64,000 nt of DNA, taken from JAMXLG01 sp963765935 (lineage in GTDB: Bacteria > Vulcanimicrobiota > Vulcanimicrobiia > Vulcanimicrobiales > Vulcanimicrobiaceae). Location of the stretch: positions 496,001-560,000 of the forward strand of contig CAVXXX010000001.1 of assembly GCA_963765935.1 (NCBI GenBank). The letters run 5' to 3'. The notes below the pieces were generated by a model that had not been told where the DNA came from, did no database searches, and saw only the letters and a list, made by a program, of their open reading frames with translations. The position numbers and the translations under genes are program-made. Shown here piece by piece: positions 51,119 to 59,286 of the stretch (position 1 is its first letter; every line of letters starts with the position of its first letter).

Positions 51119-51855
51119 GCGGTCGTGATCAAGAATCCAAAGAGCAGCGTCAACGTCGCAATCCCGGTTTGAATGCGAACGTCGGGCAGCACCGGTGATT
51201 TAACCGCCGTTACGAGTTCGTCCATCGCGCGATCGCTGTCATCGAAGCGTACGACCAACATGTGTTCGTTGGCTCCGGCTTCTTCGACGTGCGCGATGAG
51301 CGCGCGGCGGTCGACTTCACCGCGCACGCGATGTCCCATCAGAATCATCACGTCACCGGCGTCCACGTTCACGCTGGAAACCGAAACGTCGAGCGACGAC
51401 GCGGCGCCAAGCGCGCGCGAGAGCAGCGGCGTCACGCTGTCGAGCGAGTCCTCTGCCGTGAGCGCGGTCACTTCGCCTTTGTGCGCGAGATAGGCAGCCG
51501 TACCGCCGCTGTGAATGACGTATGCATGCCCGCGCACTACGAGCGTTGCCGTGACGGAACAGCCGGCGGTGACGTAATCATCGTGCGATGCGCTGCGTGA
51601 GAAGATGTCGCCGTTGACGCGTGAAAGCACGCCGAGCAGCGCCGTAGCCGCCGCTTGCGGACGATCGACGGCACGGCGAAACCGCTCGCCTTTCAAACGG
51701 CGTTCGCATTCGCTTCGCACGCGCGCGAGCGTCGCGGGGGCTGCCGCAACGCCGTCGATCGTACCGAACCCGCGCGCGACCGCAAAGAGCCACGATCGCG
51801 GCCCGATCTGCAACGAAAGACACGACGCGCGATCGCCACGAATCGCTACGTCCAC
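51106..51855 (-). CDS. PP2C-like protein with degenerate active site and C-terminal membrane anchor
   Basis: A 249-aa protein in the position of the PP2C phosphatase (PstP) of FHA/rodA operons. The fold is recognisable: LFAVARGFGTIDG replaces the usual VADGMGGH, CSVTATLVVRGHAYVIHSGG replaces the GSTA/HVGDSR region, and GDVMILMGHRV replaces the D-x-lllcSDG motif. The metal-binding Asp of DGMGG, of GDSR and of SDG are all absent. The N-terminal RxxNED motif is missing too. It ends in one membrane segment (IATLTLLFGFLITTAWL). Probably a non-catalytic scaffold or regulator. Confidence 0.7.
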   Translation of the reverse strand: MDVAIRGDRASCLSLQIGPRSWLFAVARGFGTIDGVAAAPATLARVRSECERRLKGERFRRAVDRPQAAATALLGVLSRVNGDIFSRSASHDDYVTAGCSVTATLVVRGHAYVIHSGGTAAYLAHKGEVTALTAEDSLDSVTPLLSRALGAASSLDVSVSSVNVDAGDVMILMGHRVRGEVDRRALIAHVEEAGANEHMLVVRFDDSDRAMDELVTAVKSPVLPDVRIQTGIATLTLLFGFLITTAWLR

Positions 51856-52265
51856 GGACGTAATTTCTCCACAACCAATCGAGTCGTACCCACGTCGACC
51901 TCGTCACCCTCGCGCAATTCGATGGCGCTCGTCAGCCGGCGTCCGTTCAAGAACGTTCCATTGCTGCTTTGAAGATCGCGAAGAAAGACGGTGCCGTTCT
52001 GCGTTTCCAGCCGCGCGTGCCGGCGGCTGACTTCCGGATCGGAGAGCACGAGCTGCGCGTCGTTGCCCCGACCGATGACAAGGGGGCATGTGCCGTCAAA
52101 GTGACGCGCGTTTCCAACTTCCATGACGCGCAGCTGCGCTTGCACCGGCGTAAGCACGCCGCCTTCTTCCGCTAGCCGTACGCGGGGGCGCGCCGCGACG
52201 ATCGCGACCGCAAAGAGCATCGCGACGATCTCGAGCGATCCCACCCGCGCGTGCGCGGCGTTCAT
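51846..52265 (-). CDS. fhaB: FHA-domain protein, FhaB-like, membrane-anchored
   Basis: A 139-aa protein. One membrane helix near the N-terminus (SLEIVAMLFAVAIVA) is followed by a short linker and an FHA domain (about 45-135). IGRGNDAQLVLSDPEVSRRH and LQSSNGTFLNGRRL contain the phosphothreonine-binding Arg, Ser, His and Asn residues. In other phyla FhaB binds phosphorylated cell-wall regulators and sits in the same operon as rodA and a PP2C. Four-base and ten-base overlaps with its neighbours show tight coupling. Confidence 0.85.
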   Translation of the reverse strand: MNAAHARVGSLEIVAMLFAVAIVAARPRVRLAEEGGVLTPVQAQLRVMEVGNARHFDGTCPLVIGRGNDAQLVLSDPEVSRRHARLETQNGTVFLRDLQSSNGTFLNGRRLTSAIELREGDEVDVGTTRLVVEKLRPWT

Positions 52266-52972
52266 TCGCGCGCTTCCAGCCGCATTTGCGTGTTGCCGAA
52301 GGTCAGGATATCGCCGGAGGCTAGATGCCGGCTCCCCGCGATTCGCTCGCCGTTCACGAAGGTGCCGTTGGTAGAACCAAGGTCGGTCACCATGACGCCC
52401 TCATCTTCGACCTGCACGGAGGCGTGATTGCGTGAGACGCTTGGATCGACGAGGAAGATGTCGCTATCTTCGTTTCGGCCGATCGAGGCACGGCCGTCGA
52501 TGAAGTAGACCCCGTACGCCGGCACGCCTTTCATCATACGTAAATGATAACGCTTCGGAGGCGCCAGCGGAGGGGCGTTTGGGATAGAAATCGTGACGTC
52601 GCTCGCAACGCTGACGTCCACCATACCGACCGGAATGCCGGGACGCGGTTGCATCTCGACGTTCGGGCCACCATCGAAAAAGTAGACGCCGACCCGCGCC
52701 GCCATGTCACGCAGCAGCTCGGCCCATTCGCGCTCGAGGTACGCGCGGTGCTCGGCGAGGCGATCGAAGTCGTCAGCGTTCATGTAAACGATGTACGAGC
52801 CGGGCGCGAGCAGATGGCCGTCCTCGCCGCGCGTGCGCGCTTCCATGGTCGCCACGAGCTTTCGCGCGACTTGCGCGGGCTCGAGATCGCTCGGGAATGT
52901 CTTCGCGAACGCCCGCTCGATAAACGCAGCGCATGCTTGTTCTATGCGCGCGAACCAGCTCACAGTAAACAA
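52262..52972 (-). CDS. fhaA: FhaA-like protein (DUF3662 plus FHA domain)
   Basis: A 236-aa cytoplasmic protein. The N-terminal DUF3662 domain (about 1-115) includes ACAAFIERAFAKTFPSDLEP, AQVARKLVATMEARTRGEDG and GSYIVYMNADDFDRLA. The FHA domain (about 150-236) has SIGRNEDSDIFLVDPSVSRN and LGSTNGTFVNGERI with the pThr-binding residues. DUF3662-FHA is the diagnostic layout of FhaA. It is the first gene of the five-gene - strand run that leads to the FtsW/RodA protein, 15 bases after rsmB ends. No Ser/Thr kinase gene is present in the window. Confidence 0.88.
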   Translation of the reverse strand: MFTVSWFARIEQACAAFIERAFAKTFPSDLEPAQVARKLVATMEARTRGEDGHLLAPGSYIVYMNADDFDRLAEHRAYLEREWAELLRDMAARVGVYFFDGGPNVEMQPRPGIPVGMVDVSVASDVTISIPNAPPLAPPKRYHLRMMKGVPAYGVYFIDGRASIGRNEDSDIFLVDPSVSRNHASVQVEDEGVMVTDLGSTNGTFVNGERIAGSRHLASGDILTFGNTQMRLEARE

Positions 52973-52987
52973 CGTACCGGCAGTATA

Positions 52988-54319
52988 CTACCGGCGCTCC
53001 AATCGCGCGATAAAGAATCCGTCACGGCCGCCGATTCCAGGCGCGATGCGGACATCGCCCTCGTCGGTAACAAATGACTCGTAGCGAGCGGGGATAAGTC
53101 CGCGCTCGAAATTGTGATGACGCCGGAGCCATTCAACGACCTCGATCGTCTCCCGTGGGTCCGTGGAACACACGGCGTACACCAGCGCGCCGCCTTCATA
53201 GACCGCCGGCGCGATCCGGTCTAGAATCGCGCGTTGGGTCCCCGACAGACGTTCGCCGTCACTAGGCTGCTTCTTCCACCGCGCCTCTGAATGACGGCCG
53301 ATGATCCCCACGCCGGAGCACGGCGCATCGATTAAGATTCGGTCGAAACGCTGCTCGGGACGCACCAGTTCTTGCGTCGCGTCTCCGACAACCACGCCCG
53401 CCGCAACTCCGGCTTGCTCCAGTCGCTGCCCAAGTATCGAGGCTTTGCGCTCGTCGATTTCGATGCACGCCAACGACCCGTCACCGGCGAGCCGGGCGCC
53501 GATCTGCAGGGCCTTGTTGCCGCGCCCGCTACACACGTCGAGGATCGCCTCGCCGGGCTGCGGATTGAGCACGTCCGCCGGCATCGCGCTGCTCTCCGAT
53601 TGAATCCACCACGCGCCGCCGGCGGTGGGTTCGTTGCGACGCGCGTAGCCGCCGTCGCGCACGGAGAGCGACTCACCGACCAAAGGCGATGGCTCCGCCT
53701 CGACGCCGTCGGCACGGAATCGCTCGACGATCTCATCCGGCTTCGTTTTGACGGTATTGACGGTGACCGACGTGCGCGCGGGTTCGTTGACACCGATGCA
53801 AATCGCTTCAACCTGATCGCCGAACGTCGCCTGCCATTGACGCACGATCCATGTCGGCAACGAATAGCGCGTGCCGAGATAGTCTTCTTCCGTTTCGAAG
53901 TCCTCACGCGTCGGTTCGCGCGGGCGTTCGCGCAAAAACGAACGTAGCACGCCGTTGACGAGATTCGCGACGCCGCGGTGTCCGTGGTGTTTTGCGAGAT
54001 TCACGAATTCGAAAACGGTTGCGTGTTCGTCCGGCTTCGTGTAAACGAGTTCGAAGACCGCAAGACGTAGAATTTCCCGAATGACCGGCGGCAGTTGGTG
54101 GGCGCGCTCGCCGATGAACGGATGGAGATACCAATCCAGCGCGCGGCGCATCTTGATCGCGCCGTAGGCGAGCTCCGTCGCAAAGGCGCGGTCGCGCGGC
54201 GCGAGATTCGCTTTGCGCACGCGATAGTCGAGGGCTTCCTGCGCGCCCCGTTCGGGACCGGAACCGCTCTGCGGAAAGACATCGCGTACCGTTTGAAGCG
54301 CGACTTCGCGCGCGTTCAT
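52988..54319 (-). CDS. rsmB: 16S rRNA (cytosine-967-C5)-methyltransferase
   Basis: A 443-aa enzyme. Residues about 1-140 form the NusB-like RNA-binding domain (RKANLAPRDRAFATELAYGA, AVFELVYTKPDEHATVFEFV). The SAM-dependent domain follows, with ILDVCSGRGNKALQIGARL (motif I) and ILIDAPCSGVGIIGR (motif IV Cys). Then comes ALVYAVCSTDPRE (motif VI), whose Cys is the likely nucleophile. It methylates C967 of 16S rRNA. The order def-fmt-rsmB with a four-base overlap to fmt is the common bacterial arrangement. Confidence 0.93.
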   Translation of the reverse strand: MNAREVALQTVRDVFPQSGSGPERGAQEALDYRVRKANLAPRDRAFATELAYGAIKMRRALDWYLHPFIGERAHQLPPVIREILRLAVFELVYTKPDEHATVFEFVNLAKHHGHRGVANLVNGVLRSFLRERPREPTREDFETEEDYLGTRYSLPTWIVRQWQATFGDQVEAICIGVNEPARTSVTVNTVKTKPDEIVERFRADGVEAEPSPLVGESLSVRDGGYARRNEPTAGGAWWIQSESSAMPADVLNPQPGEAILDVCSGRGNKALQIGARLAGDGSLACIEIDERKASILGQRLEQAGVAAGVVVGDATQELVRPEQRFDRILIDAPCSGVGIIGRHSEARWKKQPSDGERLSGTQRAILDRIAPAVYEGGALVYAVCSTDPRETIEVVEWLRRHHNFERGLIPARYESFVTDEGDVRIAPGIGGRDGFFIARLERR

Positions 54320-55179
54320 ATGGGTTTCCGCTGAACGCGGAAACCCGCGTTTTCCCGGTCGCGCCGCGATTGGCGGTACGCTTCGCCGGTCATGCGTCCG
54401 CGATTCGGCGCGATTACCTCGTCGAGAACGAGTTCGCCGCCTTCGACGTGTGCGCTCAGCACTTTGATCGTTTCGCCCTCAACGTCGATACGCGCACCCG
54501 GCTGCGGTGAGAACGCGCGAACGATCGCGACGATCCGCTCGGGTGGTAATGCGGGATCGATGGTGAGGTCGTCTTTAGAAATCGGTGCGGTGACGATGGG
54601 TTCGCCCGTTTGCGGACGACGCGGGATTCTTCCCTTCGTCGCGAGATCGAGCGCCTCGCCGAGCAGTTCGCCGCCATAGAGCGCCAATCGATCGTGGAGG
54701 CTACCGTAGGTATCGTCGGGTTCGATCGCGACGCGTTCCTGCAGCACGATGTCGCCGGTATCCATGCCGGCGTCCATCAGCATGATCGTGACGCCCGTCT
54801 CACTGTCGCCATTGCGCAACGCGTTTTGAATCGGCGTTGCGCCGCGATAGCGCGGGAGCAGTGACGGATGAACGTTCAAGGCGCCGAGCTTGGGAAGATC
54901 GAGCAGCGCCTGCGGTAAGATGCGGCCGTACGACGCAAGCGCAAAGAGATCGAACGATTCACTACCGATCTCCTTGACGAACTCTTTGAGCTTTGCCGGT
55001 TCATACACGCGCAAGCTCAAATCGAGCGCCGCGGCTTTAACCGGCGTCGGCTGCAATTTGTGTCCGCGTCCGGCGGCACGATCCGGCTGCGTCACGACCG
55101 CCGCGACATTCGTACGCGCGGCCAGTACGTGCAGGCTCGGAACGGCAAACGCGCTCGTGCCGAAAAACAGCGTGCGCAA
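54316..55179 (-). CDS. fmt: Methionyl-tRNA formyltransferase
   Basis: A 287-aa enzyme that formylates initiator Met-tRNA using 10-formyl-THF. MRTLFFGTSAFAVPSLHVLA is the N-terminus. LGALNVHPSLLPRYRGATPI carries the catalytic Asn and His, and MDAGMDTGDIVLQE the conserved Asp. The C-terminal OB-fold domain (about 205-287) is slightly short but complete. The stop overlaps the rsmB start by four bases; def ends five bases upstream of its start. Confidence 0.94.
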   Translation of the reverse strand: MRTLFFGTSAFAVPSLHVLAARTNVAAVVTQPDRAAGRGHKLQPTPVKAAALDLSLRVYEPAKLKEFVKEIGSESFDLFALASYGRILPQALLDLPKLGALNVHPSLLPRYRGATPIQNALRNGDSETGVTIMLMDAGMDTGDIVLQERVAIEPDDTYGSLHDRLALYGGELLGEALDLATKGRIPRRPQTGEPIVTAPISKDDLTIDPALPPERIVAIVRAFSPQPGARIDVEGETIKVLSAHVEGGELVLDEVIAPNRGRMTGEAYRQSRRDRENAGFRVQRKPI

Positions 55180-55184
55180 GTGCG

Positions 55185-55709
55185 TTAGATGGCTTCGGCT
55201 TTAGCCGCTTCGGCGATCTCGTGTTCTTCTTCGGTTTGCGGGATGCGAACGTTCTTTGCTTTGTCGATGTAGAGAACGCCGTTGAGGTGATCGATTTCGT
55301 GCTGCAGACACTGCGCGTACAGCCCTTCGCCTTCGAGACGAATCTTTTGGCCGTTGCGATCGAGGCCGCTCACTGCGACCTTGCGGAAGCGCGTTATCTC
55401 GCCAACGTATCCGGGAACCGAGAGGCATCCTTCGGTCAACTCGACCTCCTCTTCCGCGTGTTCGATCTTCGGATTGATCACCACCGCAGGTTCGCTATCG
55501 TCATCCTGGATATCCATGACGAACATACGCTTGGAAACGTTGACCTGCGGCGCGGCGAGCCCGACGCCGGGCGCGGCATACATCGTTTCGAACATGTCAT
55601 CGATCAGCTGCTGAAACAGCGGGTCCGAAATCTCTTTCGGGTCCACTTTCTTCGCGACTTTCCGAAGCGTCGGATGGCCGTCGGTGATGATCTCGCGGAT
55701 ATAGGGCAT
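55185..55709 (-). CDS. def: Peptide deformylase
   Basis: A 174-aa iron/zinc enzyme that removes the N-formyl group from new proteins. The three motifs are GVGLAAPQV (48-56), EGCLSVPG (93-100) with ligand Cys95, and HEIDH (137-141) with both ligand His and the catalytic Glu138. The length and Lys-rich end are typical of type 1 deformylases. It is the first gene of the def-fmt-rsmB run. Confidence 0.95.
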   Translation of the reverse strand: MPYIREIITDGHPTLRKVAKKVDPKEISDPLFQQLIDDMFETMYAAPGVGLAAPQVNVSKRMFVMDIQDDDSEPAVVINPKIEHAEEEVELTEGCLSVPGYVGEITRFRKVAVSGLDRNGQKIRLEGEGLYAQCLQHEIDHLNGVLYIDKAKNVRIPQTEEEHEIAEAAKAEAI

Positions 55710-55780
55710 GGACGTTTATTCTACACGGCAAAGCGCAGCTTCATGCCCGGATTTGTCTCATCGGCGGGTACCTACGATCC

Positions 55781-56167
55781 ATGCCAAGATCCAAGATGCC
55801 GGGGACGCTCAAGCGCTCGCCTAAGAAGGCCCAGGATACTTACGAAAAGACGCTCGAGAACGCGGAACGGGAGTACGGCGACGAGGGTGGCCGTGCGCAC
55901 CGCGTGGCGTACGCCTCGCTCAAACACAGTTTTGAGAAAGTCGGCGACCGCTGGGAGCCCAAGAAGAAACGCGGACCCTCTGATCCCGAAGCCGCCGAAA
56001 GTGGGCCGCCCGGATCGCATCCACGTAAGAAAACCTATCGCGGGGTCGACGAGCGGGGCCACACCAAGCGCGAACTCATGGATCGCGCACGCAAGCTCGG
56101 CGTCCGGGGCCGTTCGTCCATGACGAAGGACCAGCTCGCAAGCGCGATTGCGAAGAAGCAAAAGTAA
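55781..56167 (+). CDS. ChaB-family protein with Rho-N-like C-terminal domain
   Basis: A 128-aa, very basic cytoplasmic protein. The first half has TLKRSPKKAQDTYEKTLENA and GRAHRVAYASLKHSFEKVGD with a Trp soon after (DRWEPK), the ChaB signature. Next comes a Pro/Gly/Ser linker. The last 30 residues (TKRELMDRARKLGVRGRSSM, TKDQLASAIA) form a SAP/Rho-N-terminal-like helical motif that often binds nucleic acid. E. coli ChaB is called a cation-transport regulator, but this is weakly founded. It may be a small stress-linked DNA/RNA-binding protein. The start could be 55781 or 55796. Confidence 0.78.
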   Translation: MPRSKMPGTLKRSPKKAQDTYEKTLENAEREYGDEGGRAHRVAYASLKHSFEKVGDRWEPKKKRGPSDPEAAESGPPGSHPRKKTYRGVDERGHTKRELMDRARKLGVRGRSSMTKDQLASAIAKKQK

Positions 56168-56172
56168 CGCGA

Positions 56173-56203
56173 AACGGCCGGCGGTTTTTATCCGCCGGCC
56201 GTT
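56173..56203. terminator. Strong bidirectional terminator between chaB-like and S53 genes
   Basis: AACGGCCGGCGG (56173-56184) pairs perfectly with CCGCCGGCCGTT (56192-56203) around a 7-base loop of mostly T. It lies between the ends of two convergent genes (56167 and 56228), so it can serve both. Confidence 0.8.
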
Positions 56204-56227
56204 GTTTGTCATCGAACGCTGCTGATT

Positions 56228-58621
56228 TTACAGCGCGTTCGCGAGGGCCCAGCCCTTCGGAGTGCCGATACCGGCTGCCTGATTGTACTGCGACGCATTG
56301 CACGAGTAGGCGATGTTATTGCCGGACGTGCACGGCGTGTAGTAGCTGTTGTAGCCCGTCGATTTGAAGAGGCTATACAGCGTCGAGTTCAGCCAGCCGA
56401 GCTTTGCGCCATGGAGTTGATCGGCTTCGAGGAACAACGCCACGGATGCAGGCGACGACCACGAGGTTCCGAGATACGACGCGAACGATCCACCCGTGTA
56501 AACGGCGACCGGATCGAACGGCAGCGAAATGTCCGGCTGATTTCGACCGGATGTAATCACGCCCGTGATGCCGCTCTGCCAGCTCGGAAGCGCGACGACC
56601 GTCGACACACCGCCGCCGCCGTAGCACATGCCGCTCGAGCTGCCGCACGAGGCGCTGCCCGCCGTGACGGAAGTCAGTACGCCGGAGCTGTTGTAGCTGA
56701 AGTTGACGCCGCCGACCGACGTGAAGTACGGATCGCCGGCCGGAGCGCTGACGCCCTCGGCATTGTCGTTGCTGCCGCACTCGTTCGAGCCGGAGTCACC
56801 CGACGATGCTGAGAATTCGACGCCTTCCGATGCGCCTTGCTGCGCGATGGAATTCGTCGCCGATTCGAACGACGGATCGCTCGATTCGCATCCGCCGAAG
56901 GACGAATTGATTGCAACCGCTTTTCCGTCGCTCAGCGCCTGATTGTACGCGTCTTCGATCGCTTGATCCGTGAGCGAACCCATGTCGTAGACGATGATGT
57001 TCGCGCCCGGCGCAAGACCTGCAATAGTTTGCACGTCGAGATCCGTTTCGGGATCATCGCCGCTGCCGCCGCCGTCGACGGCCTCGTTCGTTACCGTTCC
57101 GGTTTGCGTAACACCGGCAGCAGAGAGATAGCTATGCAGGTAGCTGGTGTTCACCGGATCGTCAATGATTACGGCGGCCGTGTAGCCTGCGCCGTTGCAG
57201 CCGTGTTGCACGGGATAATCAAACGGTTTGGCAACACCCGTTGCGAGCGTACCGCTGGAGTTCGAAAGCGCGCCGTTATCCGGTGCGGCGCCATTGCAGC
57301 CCGATCCGGGCGTCGGTGTCGGCGCCGGCGTCGAAGTCGGCGTCGCCGTCGGATGCGCGGTGGGCGTAGGCGTCGGTGCGGTCGTGGGTGTTGCGGTCGG
57401 CTTGACCGTCGGCGTCGGTGACGGCGTCGGCGTCGATCCGCCGCTGAGCGTCAACGCGGTCGAATCGATGAAGAAGTCGGTTTCGTATCCGCCGTTTTGC
57501 TGCGACGTCCACTTGATCGTCGCGTTGCCGCCCGCGAACGCCGAGAGATTCACGGTTTGCTTCACGTAGTAGCCGTTCGTCTGGTTCGCATTCGACAACG
57601 ACTGCTCCGTTGTGCCGTTGACCGTGAGCTTGAGCGTATCGATCGGTGAGTTCGGCTCGTTGCTGCCGATGTACAAATAGTACGTCAACGTCGCAGTGCA
57701 GCCGGCCGGGATCGACACGGTCTGCGCGAGCGTATCGGTTTCCGGCGATGTATAACCGTCAAGCCACGCAAACCAATTGCCTTGGTACGCGTACGGCGAG
57801 TAGTTTGTAATAACGCCCGAGGTCGTACTCCAGTTAACGTTGCCCGATTCGAATCCGGGATTGAGCAGCAACTGACCGGAGCAGCCCGACGCCATCGTCC
57901 GCATCGCTTCAGGCAATTCGTGGCTCGGTGAGCCGCCGGCGGGCTTCGTGCCCGGCGTTACCGTAATGTGCGAACGCGTAAGACCGCCATCCTGTTCGAC
58001 TTGCGTTTCGGCAATCACGACGTTGCTGAGCGAGACGGTGCGAATATATTGCGAGATCGATGACGGCACCGTAGCCGGCTTCAAGTTCGCAAAGCGCTGG
58101 CCGTACTTGCCCTGGTTGACCGTATGCATTTCGGTACTGAAGAAACGCTCCACCGTCGCGGTCGGCGCGGCAGCGTCGATCACCGTGCGGTTCGAATAGC
58201 GCTTCGTAATCGTAAAGCCTGCCTGTTGCAGCGCAGTCACAACGGCTTGTTCTTGCTGCGCCGTCGGTGCGTAAGAGGCATTGAATTGCGCGGGCGTGAG
58301 GAACGCGTGTCCTCCGTTGGGCCCGCTGTGTGCCGCGATAAACGCATCGAGTTCGGCCTGGTGATTATAGTTCAAGACGACCGCGATGCTGACGGGCGCA
58401 GTAGCAGCTCGCCGCCCGGCGTCCGAAAACGCCAAGCGCCCGCGCGTCATCGGAACGGAGATTGCCTGCGCGCGCGACGGAGGATTGATGTTGGAACCCT
58501 GCGGGGAGACCGGCGATGAGCCGGCACTCGGCAACGAGGAGTTGCCGCCGCCACCGCTACACGCGGCAAGGGCAAGGGCGAGAATCAGTGAACTCGCCAC
58601 CGCCCGGTGAACTGTATGCAT
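56228..58621 (-). CDS. S53-family (sedolisin/kumamolisin) peptidase lipoprotein with inserted galactose-binding-like domain
   Basis: A 797-aa exported acid serine peptidase. VASSLILALALAAC is the lipobox. The pro-kumamolisin domain lies about 75-205 (HAFLTPAQFNASYAPTAQQE). An inserted beta-sandwich of about 140 residues starts LLLNPGFESGNVNW (near 255). A Pro/Thr linker of PTPT/PTAT repeats (about 395-437) follows. The catalytic domain has Glu525 and Asp529 (PETDLDVQ), the oxyanion Asp in SFGGCESSD and Ser720 (GTSWSSPA). The extra domain between propeptide and catalytic unit is unusual. Active at low pH outside the cell, if the family holds. Confidence 0.88.
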   Translation of the reverse strand: MHTVHRAVASSLILALALAACSGGGGNSSLPSAGSSPVSPQGSNINPPSRAQAISVPMTRGRLAFSDAGRRAATAPVSIAVVLNYNHQAELDAFIAAHSGPNGGHAFLTPAQFNASYAPTAQQEQAVVTALQQAGFTITKRYSNRTVIDAAAPTATVERFFSTEMHTVNQGKYGQRFANLKPATVPSSISQYIRTVSLSNVVIAETQVEQDGGLTRSHITVTPGTKPAGGSPSHELPEAMRTMASGCSGQLLLNPGFESGNVNWSTTSGVITNYSPYAYQGNWFAWLDGYTSPETDTLAQTVSIPAGCTATLTYYLYIGSNEPNSPIDTLKLTVNGTTEQSLSNANQTNGYYVKQTVNLSAFAGGNATIKWTSQQNGGYETDFFIDSTALTLSGGSTPTPSPTPTVKPTATPTTAPTPTPTAHPTATPTSTPAPTPTPGSGCNGAAPDNGALSNSSGTLATGVAKPFDYPVQHGCNGAGYTAAVIIDDPVNTSYLHSYLSAAGVTQTGTVTNEAVDGGGSGDDPETDLDVQTIAGLAPGANIIVYDMGSLTDQAIEDAYNQALSDGKAVAINSSFGGCESSDPSFESATNSIAQQGASEGVEFSASSGDSGSNECGSNDNAEGVSAPAGDPYFTSVGGVNFSYNSSGVLTSVTAGSASCGSSSGMCYGGGGVSTVVALPSWQSGITGVITSGRNQPDISLPFDPVAVYTGGSFASYLGTSWSSPASVALFLEADQLHGAKLGWLNSTLYSLFKSTGYNSYYTPCTSGNNIAYSCNASQYNQAAGIGTPKGWALANAL

Positions 58622-58647
58622 GAACGCACCTCATAAAAGCAGCAATA

Positions 58648-58670
58648 AGCGCGCGTCGCCGGCGCGCGTT
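58648..58670. terminator. GC-rich hairpin upstream of the S53 gene
   Basis: An approximate inverted repeat, agcgcgcg paired with cgcgcgtt around tcgccgg, lies between the small lipoprotein gene end (58768) and the S53 gene start (58621) on the - strand. On that strand it is followed by TTATTGCTGCTTTTATGAG, so it could end the upstream transcript. Confidence 0.4.
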
Positions 58671-58767
58671 AAGCTAGCGTAACGAAAATGAGGGCGCGCG
58701 GATAAGCGCTAACCCTCACGTAGATGCGTTTTGCACATATCTCTTCCGATATGCGTCTGTTCCGTAC

Positions 58768-59241
58768 CTATTGTAACGTGAATGTTCCGCCGGGAATGGT
58801 CAACGGCGTGCAATTCGTTGTCGGCACGTTGAGCGCAGCTTGCAACGTCGTGCCCGGTGAGAAATTCGCGTAGAGCGACGTCACCAGCCCCACTGCTTCG
58901 TACGTAGGATTCGGGATCGACGTTGACCCGGAACCGGCGGGCAATTGACTCGCCGGAATAACGTTTAAAAAGTTTGCGGTGTATGCCACGGAGCCGTTCG
59001 AGGTATTCGTCAATGCGAGGTTATACTCGTTTGCCGGCAGCGGCGAGCTGACCGCAACGACGATTTCGGAAATCGTCGCGGACACTTTCGTTGCGCCGGC
59101 GGGCGGATAGACCAATTGCGACGTCACATTGGGATTGCAGGTCGGTCCGGGGGTTGGGTTTACGCTTGGATTACTGCCATTACAAGCGACGAGCCCAATT
59201 CCGGCGAGGACGCCGATTGCAAAGAGAGTGCGCTTGAGCAT
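58768..59241 (-). CDS. Hypothetical lipoprotein
   Basis: A 157-aa lipoprotein. RTLFAIGVLAGIGLVAC is the lipobox (Cys20). The mature part is Thr/Ser/Asn-rich, with a beta-sandwich look: TKVSATISEIVVAVSSPLPA and NEYNLALTNTSNGSVAYTAN. Two Cys besides the lipidated one (TCNPNV and TNCTPL) may form a disulfide. Similar short surface lipoproteins are common in this kind of genome. It is separated from hslU by 46 bases and faces the same way. Function unknown. Confidence 0.7.
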   Translation of the reverse strand: MLKRTLFAIGVLAGIGLVACNGSNPSVNPTPGPTCNPNVTSQLVYPPAGATKVSATISEIVVAVSSPLPANEYNLALTNTSNGSVAYTANFLNVIPASQLPAGSGSTSIPNPTYEAVGLVTSLYANFSPGTTLQAALNVPTTNCTPLTIPGGTFTLQ

Positions 59242-59286
59242 GCTACCATCCTAGCGCCGGCCGTTGATAGCGAAATGAAAACCGGC

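Noticed and set aside
51106..51855. Active PP2C phosphatase
   Set aside because: The Asp residues of the DG, GDSR-like and SDG motifs are replaced, so catalytic activity is not supported.
57300..57440. Tandem gtcggcgtcgg-like repeats as a satellite or CRISPR
   Set aside because: They encode the Pro/Thr linker of the S53 protein; units are irregular and lack spacers.
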